The position numbers were made by a program, and so were the translations under genes. Below are positions 1 through 9,300 of a DNA stretch of 64,000 bases, piece by piece. Origin of the DNA: Planctomycetota bacterium (GTDB lineage Bacteria; Planctomycetota; Planctomycetia; Pirellulales; Pirellulaceae); assembly GCA_963204915.1 (NCBI GenBank), contig CAUJHS010000049.1, positions 119,905-183,904 of the forward strand, given 5' to 3'. Under the pieces are notes generated by a model. The model had not been told where the DNA came from, did no database searches, and was given only the letters and a program-made list of their open reading frames with translations. Position 1 is the first letter of the stretch. Each line of letters begins with the position of its first letter.

Positions 1-1
1 C

Positions 2-937
2 CGCTTTTTGGACGCATGTCTTGCGTTTCATCCGGATCAGCGTCATTCGTCGGCTTGTGAAGCTGCCGAGTTGCTTGATCGTTTGCTCAGTCGACGACAT
101 CGTGCGAAACGTTGGATGCGCCAGCACCGGAAAAGTATGACGGTTTTGGCGAGTGCGGTTTTATCCGGCGTGCTCGCATTAGCCACTGCCGCCGCCATGG
201 CCCCACCTGAACACGAACAGTGGCTGCGGGCCGCAGAAGTGCATGTAGAGCGAAGGGAATTCCGAGAAGCGGAGGCGGCCCTTCAAAGAGTAATCGAGCA
301 TCGGCCGCAGTCGGCTTTGGCGTGGGCCTTGCTGGGCCAAACGCAGGCTAAGTTAGGTAAGCACCGTGAGGCAACGACGGCTTTTGCGCAGTCCTATCGA
401 CTTTCCAATGATCCAAACATATTGGGCGAAATGGGGCACGCCGCGTTTTTGGATGGACAATACGACATTGCTGAAGCTTGGTACCGCAAATCGCTTGAAC
501 GAGCGAGAACGTCACCGGAAGTATTCCTAAATCTCGGAAAATGTTGCTTACGAAAGGGGCAGTACCTCGAAGCAGAGGCGAATTTCTGCAACGCCGTGGT
601 CGAGGCTCCAGATGCCCTGTTGGTACGCCAGGCACGAGCACAGTTTGCCGTTCGATGGGCTCATGCAACCTCTTCCCCAATCAAGACATACGCTTTTGAG
701 GACGCCTTAGTAGCTGTGCGAATCGCGCCGAAAGATAGTCGTGTCTTATTTGAAGCGGCCAGCGTCTTCGCGCTTTCGCACGACGTTGACGACGAGGCAA
801 GTGTCAAAGAGTTTCTCGAGCGAGCTTGCCACTGCGGGCTTGATCGCCGCGCACTGCAGTCGCCTGCATTTCGAAAGTTTGCCAACACTTCGTGGTTTCG
901 CAAGCTATCGAACTCTTTGAAAAATCCCGCCCGGTGA
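2..937 (+). CDS. C-terminal part of a membrane Ser/Thr kinase with TPR repeats (5' truncated)
   Basis: The gene begins before the window; the frame is open from the first bases. The first ~30 residues (CLAFHPDQRHSSACEAAELL) look like the last helix of a Hanks-type kinase C-lobe, where 'CL..P..R..SA.E' is typical. A basic stretch and one membrane helix (about residues 45-65) follow, then TPR-like helices with the A-L-A-W-A-L-L-G-Q and A-E-A-W-Y-R-K-S-L pattern over roughly residues 70-210. The usual planctomycete layout is cytoplasmic kinase, membrane helix and outward-facing TPRs, probably for partner binding or signal sensing; catalytic residues lie outside the window so activity cannot be judged. 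A hairpin with a short T-run follows the stop. Confidence 0.75.
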   Translation, partial: RFLDACLAFHPDQRHSSACEAAELLDRLLSRRHRAKRWMRQHRKSMTVLASAVLSGVLALATAAAMAPPEHEQWLRAAEVHVERREFREAEAALQRVIEHRPQSALAWALLGQTQAKLGKHREATTAFAQSYRLSNDPNILGEMGHAAFLDGQYDIAEAWYRKSLERARTSPEVFLNLGKCCLRKGQYLEAEANFCNAVVEAPDALLVRQARAQFAVRWAHATSSPIKTYAFEDALVAVRIAPKDSRVLFEAASVFALSHDVDDEASVKEFLERACHCGLDRRALQSPAFRKFANTSWFRKLSNSLKNPAR

Positions 938-1103
938 TTTCTCGGAAACCTTTGTGAATTCTAGGTTTAGGCGAAAGTTTCCGTTTCGCTCCTAGCCGAT
1001 TTTGGGCGATCTGACCCCGAATTCGCAAATAGCCGCAATTTTTTTCTCAATTTTTACAGATTTCATGTCCGAGGCGCCCTCTCTTCTCGACTAGTGTTGT
1101 AGA

Positions 1104-1136
1104 AGGGGGCTGGCGGGGCAATGCGCCCCCTCTTTT
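1104..1136 (+). terminator. Candidate intrinsic terminator
   Basis: AGGGGGC (1104-1110) pairs with GCCCCCT (1125-1131) across a 14-base loop and is followed by CTTTT. It lies between the kinase remnant and the next plus-strand gene. The stem is short but GC-only apart from its base. Confidence 0.45.
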
Positions 1137-1226
1137 AGCTCGATGTTCGAGCACTGTTTCCCAAACGCGGTCAGCGTTCGGACTGCGCGCCCGACTTCGC
1201 GTCATTTATTGCAGGAAAGTGGTTTG

Positions 1227-1838
1227 ATGCTCGGTTCGACAACTTGTGAGTTTGACAAAATGACAAATGCTAATCGATTCCGCTCAACGTCCCGGTTGGC
1301 CCGCAAATCTCGCCGAATCATTTTCGAGTCGCTCGAACGTCGTCAAGTCTTAAGTGCGGATATCGGCCCGGTGGTTTTTGCTGCAGATTCTAATGGGTTG
1401 AACGCGCCTGCGGAAATTGGCTCCCCCGATCCACTGCCAGTTTTTACCATTGACCAAGCGACATGTTCAGCAATTCCCGCTCCGCAGCTCCTTCCCACGC
1501 CCGATTCTTCCGCGGTTGATGCTGCCTTCGCGGCGTTTGACTCGCTGGCCGAGGGGGAAATGGAGTCGCCACAGGTCGGGGGCGTCCATGGTTACGAGGA
1601 AATTGGCGACACTTGGCTACTCTCGGGGACCGTCAGTGACGACGGGCCAATGTCCGAGATCTGGGTTTATTATGCGTTTAAGAGCGAATCCCTCGGATCC
1701 ACCAAGCCCGATTCGAGCGGGCGCTTTTCCTTTGCCGTCCATTTAGATCCCGGCGAATTCGGTTTCGTCGACATCTATGCGATGGATGGTACGTCATCCA
1801 TGTCGAACGTCGTAAGTTATTACATCTGCGATGAGTAA
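1227..1838 (+). CDS. Secreted small protein with LERR-type planctomycete export signal
   Basis: The N-terminal region carries a basic stretch followed by FESLERRQVLSA, which resembles the LEPR-XLL type signal found at the start of many planctomycete cell-surface proteins. After a low-complexity Ala/Pro linker, the last ~85 residues (from about YEEIGDTWLLSGTVSD) look like a bacterial Ig-like beta-sandwich, with alternating hydrophobics and a closing SNVVSYYI strand. I placed the start at ATG 1227 because AGGAAAG lies about 9 bases upstream; ATG 1260 is the alternative. It probably acts at the cell surface. No enzymatic motif is visible and the function is unknown. It stands alone between two candidate terminators. 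Confidence 0.7.
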   Translation: MLGSTTCEFDKMTNANRFRSTSRLARKSRRIIFESLERRQVLSADIGPVVFAADSNGLNAPAEIGSPDPLPVFTIDQATCSAIPAPQLLPTPDSSAVDAAFAAFDSLAEGEMESPQVGGVHGYEEIGDTWLLSGTVSDDGPMSEIWVYYAFKSESLGSTKPDSSGRFSFAVHLDPGEFGFVDIYAMDGTSSMSNVVSYYICDE

Positions 1839-1880
1839 CTCGCATTTATAAGGCTATTGTCGTTTGGCATAACAGCCAGA

Positions 1881-1956
1881 GGCGACTCCCTCTCGACGGG
1901 CGGATTGCGACGGGGCAGCTGCGGGTCGAATCTGCCTGCAGAGGGAGCGCCTTTTT
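1881..1956 (+). terminator. Candidate terminator of the LERR-signal gene
   Basis: GGCGaCTCCCTCT (1881-1893, one bulged base) pairs with AGAGGGAGCGCC (1940-1951) and is followed directly by five T residues. The 46-base loop can form inner hairpins such as GGCAG/CTGCC. The outer stem plus T-run is a good intrinsic terminator, though the loop is long. Confidence 0.55.
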
Positions 1957-2112
1957 CGTGGACTTTTTGTGCGGAAGCGCTACGACACCGTGTACGGACG
2001 CCAGTTTCTCCTCATTTTGTTAATCTTTTTGAGGCATCATTTTCCTGTTCAAGGGTGTGGTTTCCGTTGAGAAAACAGGCTCACCCGAGGTTTGGTCGCA
2101 GAGCGAATCTTT

Positions 2113-2131
2113 TACCAATTGGTATCCAATC
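2113..2131. promoter_or_regulatory. Overlapping palindromes upstream of purF (possible operator)
   Basis: TACCAATTGGTA (2113-2124) is a perfect 12-base palindrome. It overlaps a second inverted repeat, ATTGG-TAT-CCAAT (2119-2131). The pair sits about 70 bases before the purF start, where an operator or promoter would be expected. No regulator is identified. Confidence 0.3.
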
Positions 2132-2201
2132 GCTTGAGAGGCGTCCGAAGCGCGAATAGAATTAAGCATCCACCCACCCTCCCTCGCGCGGCGGCAGCTT
2201 G

Positions 2202-3791
2202 ATGAGCGATATCTACCACGAATGCGGCGTGGCGGCCGTATATCATCTTCCTGGACAAGGGCGCAGCCCCTTGTGCCCCGACCAAGGCCCGGAAGAAACG
2301 TCACGCCTCATCCCGCGGATGCTGCTGGATATTCAGAACCGTGGCCAGTTGGCCGCGGGCATCACCAGCTATCACCCGCGACGCAGTCAACTGATCGATA
2401 CCCACAAAGATGTGGGCACGGTGAACGAGGTGTTTCGGCTAGCGCATCAGACCGATTACGAAAAGCTGATGCGCGAATACTCTGGCCCAGCGGCGATTGG
2501 TCATGTTCGCTATGCGACTTGCGGGCCCGACGACCGCAGCTACGCCCAACCTTTCGAGCGACACCATCTCCAAAAACATAAGTGGTTCAGTTTCGCCTTC
2601 AACGGACAATTGGCAAACTATCAAGAGTTGCGCGATAAGCTCCTCAGCGATGGCGACCATCATCTCGCTCGAGAGACAGACACCGAAATTTTCATGCACG
2701 AGCTTAGCCGTGAACTTTCCGGTGATCGGCGGCCCACGTTGCTCGAGATGATTCGCAATGTAAACGCCCGTTTAGATGGCGCTTACACGTTGGCATTGTT
2801 GAACGCCAGCGGCGACATGCTCGTAGCTCGCGACCCGCTCGGCATTAAGCCGTTATGCTGGGCGAAGGAAGGTCCGCTATTCGCCGCCGCAAGCGAAAGT
2901 GTGGCTTTGTTGAACTTAGGATTCAAGCCAGAAAACATTCGCTCGTTAGAGCCAGGTGGGGCGATCACGATTACCGACGGTCGTTTTTCCGTGGGTCGTT
3001 TTGTAGAAAGTAGTCGGTCGGCGCATTGTTTTTTTGAATGGGTATATTTCGCCAACGTGGCGAGTACGCTTGACGACCGGAGCGTGTATCTGTCGCGCAC
3101 GGCGCTTGGAGAAGAATTGGCGCGGCTGGAGCTTGAGTCGGGCGATGTTTCGTTGACCGATGCGGTCGTTGTGCCCGTGCCAGATACGAGCAAGGCGGCA
3201 GCCGATGCGATGGCGTTTCGTCTTGGAATTCCGTCGCGCGAAGGACTCATTCGCAATCGTTACAGCGGTCGGACGTTCATTGAAAGCGGACAAGGCCGAC
3301 GCCGTAAAGCGCAAACCAAGTACACCCCCTTGCGCGAGGTGCTGGAAGGTCGACGAATTTTTCTGGTGGAGGACTCCATCGTCCGCTCCACCACCATGAA
3401 GGTGCTTTTGAACCGCATCCGCGAATATGGCGGGGCGAAAGAAATCCATGTGCGCGTGGCGTGTCCGCCGATTGTCGCGCCGTGCTTCTACGGCATTGAC
3501 ATGTCAACGGTTGATGAGCTATTCGCTCCGAAGTTTCTTCAAGGACGTGAGTTAACTCTCGAAATTCAAGCCGAAATGGCCGAGGCGTTAGAAGCCGATT
3601 CGCTCCGCTATTTGCCGATCGATTCCATCGCCCGAGCGATTCGTTTCCGCGAAGATCAACTTTGTCGAGCATGTATCACGGGAGCGTATCCAACCCCGCA
3701 TGGCCAACAGCTTTACCAGATCGCGTTGAAGAATGCAGGCAATGGCGCCGCCCGAACGTATGAACGGCAACTCGCCGAGACCACGGGCTGA
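2202..3791 (+). CDS. purF: Amidophosphoribosyltransferase
   Basis: Catalyses the first committed step of purine synthesis: PRPP + glutamine to phosphoribosylamine. The class II glutamine amidotransferase domain starts at Cys8 (HECGVAAV), so a seven-residue propeptide must be removed to expose the nucleophile, as in Bacillus-type enzymes rather than the E. coli Met-Cys start. FNGQLAN (133-139) fits the amidotransferase fold. The phosphoribosyltransferase half carries the PRPP loop [13 protein letters not shown] (386-398). Cys276, Cys428, Cys488 and Cys491 sit where the Bacillus-type enzyme binds its [4Fe-4S] cluster. At 529 residues it is slightly longer than usual. ATG 2202 is preferred over the adjacent TTG 2199. 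A strong terminator follows. Confidence 0.93.
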   Translation: MSDIYHECGVAAVYHLPGQGRSPLCPDQGPEETSRLIPRMLLDIQNRGQLAAGITSYHPRRSQLIDTHKDVGTVNEVFRLAHQTDYEKLMREYSGPAAIGHVRYATCGPDDRSYAQPFERHHLQKHKWFSFAFNGQLANYQELRDKLLSDGDHHLARETDTEIFMHELSRELSGDRRPTLLEMIRNVNARLDGAYTLALLNASGDMLVARDPLGIKPLCWAKEGPLFAAASESVALLNLGFKPENIRSLEPGGAITITDGRFSVGRFVESSRSAHCFFEWVYFANVASTLDDRSVYLSRTALGEELARLELESGDVSLTDAVVVPVPDTSKAAADAMAFRLGIPSREGLIRNRYSGRTFIESGQGRRRKAQTKYTPLREVLEGRRIFLVEDSIVRSTTMKVLLNRIREYGGAKEIHVRVACPPIVAPCFYGIDMSTVDELFAPKFLQGRELTLEIQAEMAEALEADSLRYLPIDSIARAIRFREDQLCRACITGAYPTPHGQQLYQIALKNAGNGAARTYERQLAETTG

Positions 3792-3835
3792 ACGCATTAC
3801 CAACGCGTTCGGGTATTCGAATGTGTATCGACGAC

Positions 3836-3872
3836 AATGCCGCAACTCGTCAGGGTGTTGCGGCATTTTTTT
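3836..3872 (+). terminator. Intrinsic terminator of purF
   Basis: AATGCCGCAAC (3836-3846) and GTTGCGGCATT (3857-3867) form a perfect 11-bp stem with a 10-base loop; the 3' strand runs straight into a seven-T tract. It lies about 45 bases after the purF stop. Confidence 0.92.
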
Positions 3873-4071
3873 GTGTTGGTAACCTTCGCCGGGCGAGTTT
3901 TGCTAACCCGCAGTCTTTCCGTACGCGTCGCGATGCGCGACGAATCAGCGCTTTTTTCTTAATTTCGTCAAGTCCGGGTTTGGTGTTGAAGACCGGCTGA
4001 GTAGAATATGGTAGGTGGGACGAAATCGAACGTCGTCCCTTCAAGTTGGCTCCTTACAGGGAGCATGAGCC

Positions 4072-4635
4072 GTGTCCAATTTCGAACGCGTTCGCCGCCA
4101 ACAAATCCTTCGCGAAGCCGAAGGTTATCTTGAATTGCTGCTTTCGGCGCCGGAGGATTTCGCCCTGGCCGCAGAACCTCGTCACCGCTTAGCCCGACGT
4201 GTGTTGAAGACGCTCGATCAGGCTGAGTTCACTGGGCCACGTAAGGCGCAACAACTTTACCTCAAGGGGCAGGCGTTACGCGCAATGGAGATGTACGGCC
4301 AGGCGATTCGTCCGCTCGAACAATCCGCTGAGGCCGATCCCGAGAATATTCATGTGTGGTTGGCGCTTGGCTGGTGCTACAAGCGCGTCGGCCGTCTCGA
4401 CTTAGCAATTCAGGCATTGCAAGAGGCCGTGGAAGTCGATCCCGAGGCCGCCATCATCTATTACAACTTGGCGTGTTATTGGAGCCTCGCTTCGAACGTC
4501 AAACAGGCTGTACACTTCCTGCGCATTGCTTTAGATCTCGATCCAAATTACCGCGATTTGGTCGACAGCGAACACGATTTCGATCCCATTCGAAATCACC
4601 CCGGTTTTCAAGCGGTCAAGGAAGTCATCGTTTAG
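4072..4635 (+). CDS. TPR-repeat protein
   Basis: The 187-residue protein contains about three tetratricopeptide repeats. The clearest are around residues 60-95 (AQQLYLKGQALRAMEMYGQA), 100-125 (VWLALGWCYKRVGRLDLAIQ) and 130-160 (AIIYYNLACYWSLASNVKQA), with consensus Trp/Gly/Tyr/Ala spacing. There is no signal peptide or membrane segment, so it is probably a cytoplasmic scaffold. The GTG start at 4072 has CAGGG about 10 bases upstream. The next gene, a GH88-type hydrolase, starts 98 bases downstream after a TGACCGCG/CGCGGTCA hairpin (4655-4675) without a T-run. A close relationship in function is not evident. Confidence 0.8.
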   Translation: MSNFERVRRQQILREAEGYLELLLSAPEDFALAAEPRHRLARRVLKTLDQAEFTGPRKAQQLYLKGQALRAMEMYGQAIRPLEQSAEADPENIHVWLALGWCYKRVGRLDLAIQALQEAVEVDPEAAIIYYNLACYWSLASNVKQAVHFLRIALDLDPNYRDLVDSEHDFDPIRNHPGFQAVKEVIV

Positions 4636-4733
4636 GATCGCATCGCAGGGGAATTGACCGCGCGTGGCGCGGTCACGATATTGGGAAAGCGTCGCCTGAG
4701 TATTCGCTTCCCTCCAATTCCTCACGATTGCCG

Positions 4734-5849
4734 ATGACTGATTCGGAACGTCTTGCGCGTTACACTTCCGCATTAGAATTCGCCGAGCGGCAAGTGGCTC
4801 ACCTTGTCGAGCAGCACCCAGGGTATTTTCCCATCTATACCCATGAGGGGAAGTGGCGGCATGAAGGCGAACTATGGACCGATTGGACCGGCGGCTTCTG
4901 TGCCGGAATGATGTGGCAATTCCACCGCCGTACAGGCGACCCCATGTGGCGCGAGCGAGCCGAACGCTATTCGAAGTTGCTTGAACATCGGCAGCATGAT
5001 CGCAAGGTACACGATCTGGGGTTTATTTTTCTCAACACGTATTTGCCCTGGTATCAACTCACCGGGGATGCGCAGCTGCATGACGTATTGATTCAGGCCG
5101 GCCGCACGTTGGCGATGCGGTTCCAGGAGAAGGGGCAGTATTTGAGCAGCTTCATCGGCCCGGAATCGCTGTTCATCGATATCATGATGAACGTACCGAT
5201 CATTTTTTACGCGGGACTCGAAACCAACGATGAGGAGTTGTTGCGTGTCGCCCAAGCTCATTGCCGCACTACGGCGCATCGTATCGTGCGCGACGATGGT
5301 TCCACCACACACGAAGGGATCTTTGATACGCAAACCGGTGAGTTTCTGCGCGAGTCGACCCATCAGGGGAAAAGCGCTGATAGTGCTTGGGCTCGAGGTT
5401 TGGCGTGGTCGTTGTACGGATATAGCAAATGCTACGGGCTTACCAACGACGAGTTCTACCTCGCCATCTCGGAGCGAAACGCAGCATACTGGCTGACGCA
5501 CCTCCCGCCTGACCATGTGCCTTATTGGGACTTTAGGGCCGACTTGTCGCTACCTCCCCCCCTTGGAGCGCAGAAGGAGTCGTCGGCAGGAGCAATTGCC
5601 GCGAGCGGACTTCTCGACTTGGCGCGGCAAACTCGTTCGCCGGAAGCGGCTGCAAGGTATCGCGAAACCGCTTTAGCCATGTTAGATGCATTGACCGAGC
5701 CGGAGTACCTTGCCGTCAATACGGCTGGCTGGGAAGGGATTCTGAAGCATGGCGTGTATCATACGACCAAGAACCTGGGCGTGGATGAATCGGTCATGTG
5801 GGGCGAATTCTTCTTTGTTGAGGCGCTCACGAAGGTGGTTTGCGAGTAG
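4734..5849 (+). CDS. Glycoside hydrolase family 88-like (unsaturated glucuronyl hydrolase type)
   Basis: This 371-residue protein resembles unsaturated glucuronyl/galacturonyl hydrolases, (alpha/alpha)6-barrel enzymes that hydrate the C4-C5 double bond left by polysaccharide lyases. Asp94 in KVHDLGFIF and Asp150 in LFIDIMMNVPIIF match the two catalytic aspartates of the family; QGKSADSAWARG (211-222) is another family signature. No signal peptide is visible from ATG 4734, so it probably acts in the cytoplasm on imported oligosaccharides. The open frame extends further upstream but overlaps the TPR gene in another frame. A neighbouring secreted DUF6807 gene converges on it; no lyase or transporter is adjacent. 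Confidence 0.87.
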   Translation: MTDSERLARYTSALEFAERQVAHLVEQHPGYFPIYTHEGKWRHEGELWTDWTGGFCAGMMWQFHRRTGDPMWRERAERYSKLLEHRQHDRKVHDLGFIFLNTYLPWYQLTGDAQLHDVLIQAGRTLAMRFQEKGQYLSSFIGPESLFIDIMMNVPIIFYAGLETNDEELLRVAQAHCRTTAHRIVRDDGSTTHEGIFDTQTGEFLRESTHQGKSADSAWARGLAWSLYGYSKCYGLTNDEFYLAISERNAAYWLTHLPPDHVPYWDFRADLSLPPPLGAQKESSAGAIAASGLLDLARQTRSPEAAARYRETALAMLDALTEPEYLAVNTAGWEGILKHGVYHTTKNLGVDESVMWGEFFFVEALTKVVCE

Positions 5850-5884
5850 TTGGCCTTTCGTCACGGTCGTCCCGCATGATGGGC

Positions 5885-6856
5885 TTAGCGTGGCGCGTCC
5901 TTCGAACCGCAAAGACGTTCGTAGTCTTGCATGGCGTCTGCGGGCGAGAAGCGTGTTGATGTTTCCGATTCGTGCACCAAGATGCCGAACCGTATTCGGA
6001 GCGATTCCCCCGGCTTGATGACCAGGCGACTGATACTTCCACCCGTGAGCGCATTGCGACCAAAGGGATTCGCCACGAGGAGTCCGTAGTCTCGCACATG
6101 ATGCCAACTGCGTCGGAAATTCTGCGGATGAGAAAATAAGGTGACGCCCACCCAACGGTCCTGGCAAGGACCGCTGTAATCGCACCATGCGGCTGAAGTG
6201 CCCCAGATCTGGCGTTCGTTCTGGCGTCCTTCGCTGTCGCGAATTTGGCCTCCGTGATTGGTGACGACCGCCAGCGGCGTCGCCATTCGAAGCCCCAAGC
6301 CCATTTCCTCTTGGTCGCCAAATACGAACTCTCCGCGATCCGACGAAAACGTGCTGTCCCAACTAAGTAACCACCCTGCCGGCACGACGTGAACATCAAT
6401 GCGCCGCGTTTCGCGGCAGTGCGTCCCATGGTCGCTCTCATCACGGTACGTGTTTTCCGATGTGAATCCGCCATGCCCAGCGCTGCCTTGCGGAGCTTCG
6501 AGGAAACGTTCGTGCGTCACTTTGGCCTTGCAACGCCAGTTGTCGCTGCCATTCAAATCGCCAAACGCCAGCCACAAACCAGGATGAAAGGCGTCATGGT
6601 CTTGCAAGTCGCCAGGTTGCGGCGGATGATTACGCGTGATCTGCAACCCGCTCGCGGTACGCAAGTGTGCAAAGTAGGGACGCGGCGTCGCCATGTCGCC
6701 CAACACGTACTCCGCCACGGGCCGCCGGTCGATTCGCACAATGATCTTTCCGGCTTCGGTCAGAAAGTCGACCTGCGCCGGCTCGTCGGCCCTGATCGGT
6801 GCGTTGACGATGAAGGTGAAAATCACCACCAGATTTTGAAGTAAACATCGCGCCAT
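5885..6856 (-). CDS. Secreted DUF6807 (PmoA-like) family protein
   Basis: The 323-residue protein has a signal peptide (about residues 1-23, hydrophobic core LLQNLVVIFTFIV, cleavage near IRADE). The body fits the planctomycete DUF6807/PmoA-like family: PYFAHLRTASGLQITRNHPP, DHDAFHPGLWLAFGDLNG and HGTHCRETRRIDV are typical, His-rich and probably involved in ligand or metal binding. The family is common in polysaccharide-degrading planctomycetes, but a reaction is not established, and the link to PmoA is by name only. The start is well supported by GAGGAGG about 6 bases upstream. It converges with the GH88-like gene, stops 35 bases apart. Confidence 0.8.
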   Translation of the reverse strand: MARCLLQNLVVIFTFIVNAPIRADEPAQVDFLTEAGKIIVRIDRRPVAEYVLGDMATPRPYFAHLRTASGLQITRNHPPQPGDLQDHDAFHPGLWLAFGDLNGSDNWRCKAKVTHERFLEAPQGSAGHGGFTSENTYRDESDHGTHCRETRRIDVHVVPAGWLLSWDSTFSSDRGEFVFGDQEEMGLGLRMATPLAVVTNHGGQIRDSEGRQNERQIWGTSAAWCDYSGPCQDRWVGVTLFSHPQNFRRSWHHVRDYGLLVANPFGRNALTGGSISRLVIKPGESLRIRFGILVHESETSTRFSPADAMQDYERLCGSKDAPR

Positions 6857-7228
6857 GTTTCCTCCTCAGAGAGATGGCGACAACGGGCTAAGTTTCACGA
6901 CCGTCGCGAGTTTACCGAATTTGCTTGCTCGACGCCAAACCGCAGGTTAAAATCACTCCCGTTCTCATCAAAGTTGGCTTGTGGGTTTTCTTCCACAAGA
7001 GTGAATAACGACGCGTCCTCTTTTCATCCATTGTTCCCGAAACCAGGTCGGGGCGCGTCGCGGTCGAAGTCAGGTTGCCGTTGTTTGCGGACGGACAACT
7101 CGGTCGACGATTCGGGTTGCCTTCCTTCGCCAATGATGGCGCTACACGTACCCCTTGCGGTTTTTCCTCGCAAGTGTGGAGATCCTCTGCGATTGGCTCC
7201 TTCTTTCTCGGTGAGGAGATTACGGCCC
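6857..7228. other. Divergent intergenic region and long leader of the PFOR genes
   Basis: This 372-base gap separates the DUF6807 gene from the oxidoreductase genes. It holds the promoter candidate at 6925-6953 and GAGGAG just before the oxidoreductase start. The rest, about 270 bases of possible leader, contains no structure I recognise. An in-frame upstream extension of the oxidoreductase frame has no family resemblance. Confidence 0.45.
6925..6953 (+). promoter_or_regulatory. Candidate promoter for the PFOR genes
   Basis: TTGCTC (6925-6930) and TAAAAT (6948-6953) are separated by 17 bases, a reasonable sigma70-type pair upstream of the oxidoreductase genes. Transcription from here would give a leader of roughly 270 bases. 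Confidence 0.35.
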
Positions 7229-9232
7229 ATGGCGACCGTTCCTTTTGATGACGTGACCGAAACTCCGGTCTTGGAGAAATCTCAACCCAAATTCCAATAT
7301 CCAGGGCTTCCCACGACCTGCGACGGCGCCGAAGCCGTGGTGTGGGTGGAAACACACATCTGTCAAGGTTCAGGTGCGTACCCCATTACCAGTTCGACCA
7401 CGATGGCCTCAGGGTTTAACTCGGCGGTTACGAACGGCGTACCGAACCTATGGGGTGAACAGCTGGTCTTCGTTGAGCCCGAGAGTGAGCATTCCTCCGC
7501 CACGTTTTGCGAGGGTTTCGCCGTCGCTGGAGGCCGAGTTACCAATTTCACATCGGGGCAAGGCCTCGTGCTGATGAAAGAGGTGTTATACACCATTTCG
7601 GGCAAACGCCTGCCGGTCGTGTTCAATATTGGCGCTCGCGCACTGACCAGTCACAGCTTAAATGTGCATGCTGGACACGACGATGTCATGAGCGTGGCCG
7701 ACTGCGGTTGGGGAATGCTGTTTGCCCGCAATGCGCAAGAAGCCGGCGACTTATGCCTCATCGCACGGCGAGCGGCGGAGGCCTCACGCACGCCCTTCTT
7801 TAATGTGCAGGACGGCTTTCTCACCACGCATACGGTGGAGAGCGTCCGCTTGATTGAACCGGAATTGATGCGTGAATACGTCGGTGCGCCGAGTCAAAAG
7901 CTTTTGAACCTAATGGACCCCGCCAACCCGATCATGTCGGGAGTGGTACAGAACCAAGATTCTTACATGAAGGGTAAGATCGCGCAACGATGGTACTACG
8001 AACAGGTGGAACCGGCGTTGCAAGACGCGTTCGAAGAATTCTACCGAAAGACAGGCAGGAAGTACGGGTTTGTCGAGCCGTACCGTTGTGAAGACGCCGA
8101 GTTCGTTCTGGTTGGCATGGGATGCTACATGGAGACCGCAAAGGCGACCGTCAATTACCTCCGCGACCAGGGGATTCTAGCGGGTTGTTTGAATGTGAGC
8201 TGCTTTCGCCCCTTTCCTTCCAAGCACCTTATTGCGGCATTGAAGCAATGTAAAGCGATCAGCGTGCTGGAGCGAATGGACGATCCCCTTTCCACCACAG
8301 GAAATCACTTAACTCGCGAGCTGAAAGCCGCTTTCTGTGATGCGATGACAGGTCAAAACGGGCATGAACCGATTCCCCGAATTCCCAAGATTTATCACGG
8401 CGCCGGCGGACTCGGAAGCCGTGATGTAACACCGGGAGACATTATCGCGATCTTTAAAAATATGATGCACGATGGACAAGATTTCTTCGTCGTCGGTGTG
8501 AAGCATCCATTGGCGCTGGAAACGACCGAAGACCCCGACTTGCGCCCGCGCGGCGCGTTTTCAATGCGTGGTCATTCGGTCGGCGGATATGGTTCGGTTA
8601 CGACGAACAAAGTCATCGCCACCATTGGCGGCCAGGTGTTCCGCAAAGATGTGCAAGCGTATCCGAAGTACGGCTCGGAAAAGAAGGGCCTGCCCACAAC
8701 GTACTATCTGACGATTGCCGAGTCGCACATTCAAACTCATAGCGAACTGGAACGCATGGAGTTGATTGTGTTGAACGACACGAACGCCTTGTTCAGCGGA
8801 AATCCTCTCAAAGGGTTAGTCGAGGGAGGCGCCGTGTTCATGCAAAGCCCCCTGACCGATCCTGCCCAGGTTTGGAGCCGAATTCCGCCGCACCATCAGC
8901 ATACGATTCGAGAGAAACGCCTGCGGGTGTATTACATCGACATGGTCAAGATTGCCAGAGAAATGGCGTCCGAGCCGGACTTGCAAATGCGCATGCAAGG
9001 CATTGTGTTGCTGGGCGGGTTTTTGCGTCTTACACCGTTCGCCGTTGAAAGCGGTATGACCGATGATGAGGTTTACGAGGGCGTGGAGAAAGCTCTGCGT
9101 AAGTACTTCGGCAAACGCGGCGAACAAGTGGTGCAAGACAACTTGAACTGCGTCAAGCGCGGCTACTGCGAGATGCGGCAAATCCCCCTAGAACTGATTC
9201 AACAATCGAACGGCAAAGTCAAGCCGAAGTGA
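7229..9232 (+). CDS. 2-oxoacid (pyruvate):ferredoxin oxidoreductase, alpha-gamma chain
   Basis: The 667-residue chain contains the alpha (pyrimidine-binding) domain, the central TPP-fold domain and the gamma domain of NifJ-type pyruvate:ferredoxin oxidoreductase. Recognisable parts are GAYPITSSTTMA near the N-terminus, SHSLNVHAGHDDV, a core-domain segment with VLERMD, and the gamma-type RGHSVGGYGSVTTNK (about residues 450-464). It has no TPP-binding GDG or Fe-S cysteine set; both are in the next gene. In NifJ all domains lie in one ~1170-residue chain, so this locus is a natural split. ATG 7229 is preceded by GTGAGGAG, about 10 bases away. It decarboxylates pyruvate (or a related 2-oxoacid) to an acyl-CoA, reducing ferredoxin; substrate choice cannot be read from sequence. 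Confidence 0.88.
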   Translation: MATVPFDDVTETPVLEKSQPKFQYPGLPTTCDGAEAVVWVETHICQGSGAYPITSSTTMASGFNSAVTNGVPNLWGEQLVFVEPESEHSSATFCEGFAVAGGRVTNFTSGQGLVLMKEVLYTISGKRLPVVFNIGARALTSHSLNVHAGHDDVMSVADCGWGMLFARNAQEAGDLCLIARRAAEASRTPFFNVQDGFLTTHTVESVRLIEPELMREYVGAPSQKLLNLMDPANPIMSGVVQNQDSYMKGKIAQRWYYEQVEPALQDAFEEFYRKTGRKYGFVEPYRCEDAEFVLVGMGCYMETAKATVNYLRDQGILAGCLNVSCFRPFPSKHLIAALKQCKAISVLERMDDPLSTTGNHLTRELKAAFCDAMTGQNGHEPIPRIPKIYHGAGGLGSRDVTPGDIIAIFKNMMHDGQDFFVVGVKHPLALETTEDPDLRPRGAFSMRGHSVGGYGSVTTNKVIATIGGQVFRKDVQAYPKYGSEKKGLPTTYYLTIAESHIQTHSELERMELIVLNDTNALFSGNPLKGLVEGGAVFMQSPLTDPAQVWSRIPPHHQHTIREKRLRVYYIDMVKIAREMASEPDLQMRMQGIVLLGGFLRLTPFAVESGMTDDEVYEGVEKALRKYFGKRGEQVVQDNLNCVKRGYCEMRQIPLELIQQSNGKVKPK

Positions 9233-9300
9233 CGCCTTGTTTGGCTTGCGCCACGTGGCTTCCCTTCTTTGCCGTCCCTTACACTATTCAGGTTGATCCC

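Larger units (their letters stand above)
1839..2201. other. Intergenic region before purF
   Basis: This 363-base gap holds a long hairpin near its start (1881-1956) and overlapping palindromes near its end (2113-2131), both listed separately. The short open frames across it have no recognisable protein features. I found no convincing -35/-10 pair. Confidence 0.5.

Noticed and set aside
1857..2159. Plus-strand open frame of 100 codons before purF
   Set aside because: It reads through a hairpin terminator and palindromes and shows no family resemblance or ribosome-binding site.
6974..7228. In-frame upstream extension of the PFOR alpha-gamma gene
   Set aside because: GAGGAG lies before ATG 7229, where the conserved sequence starts; the extension has no family match.
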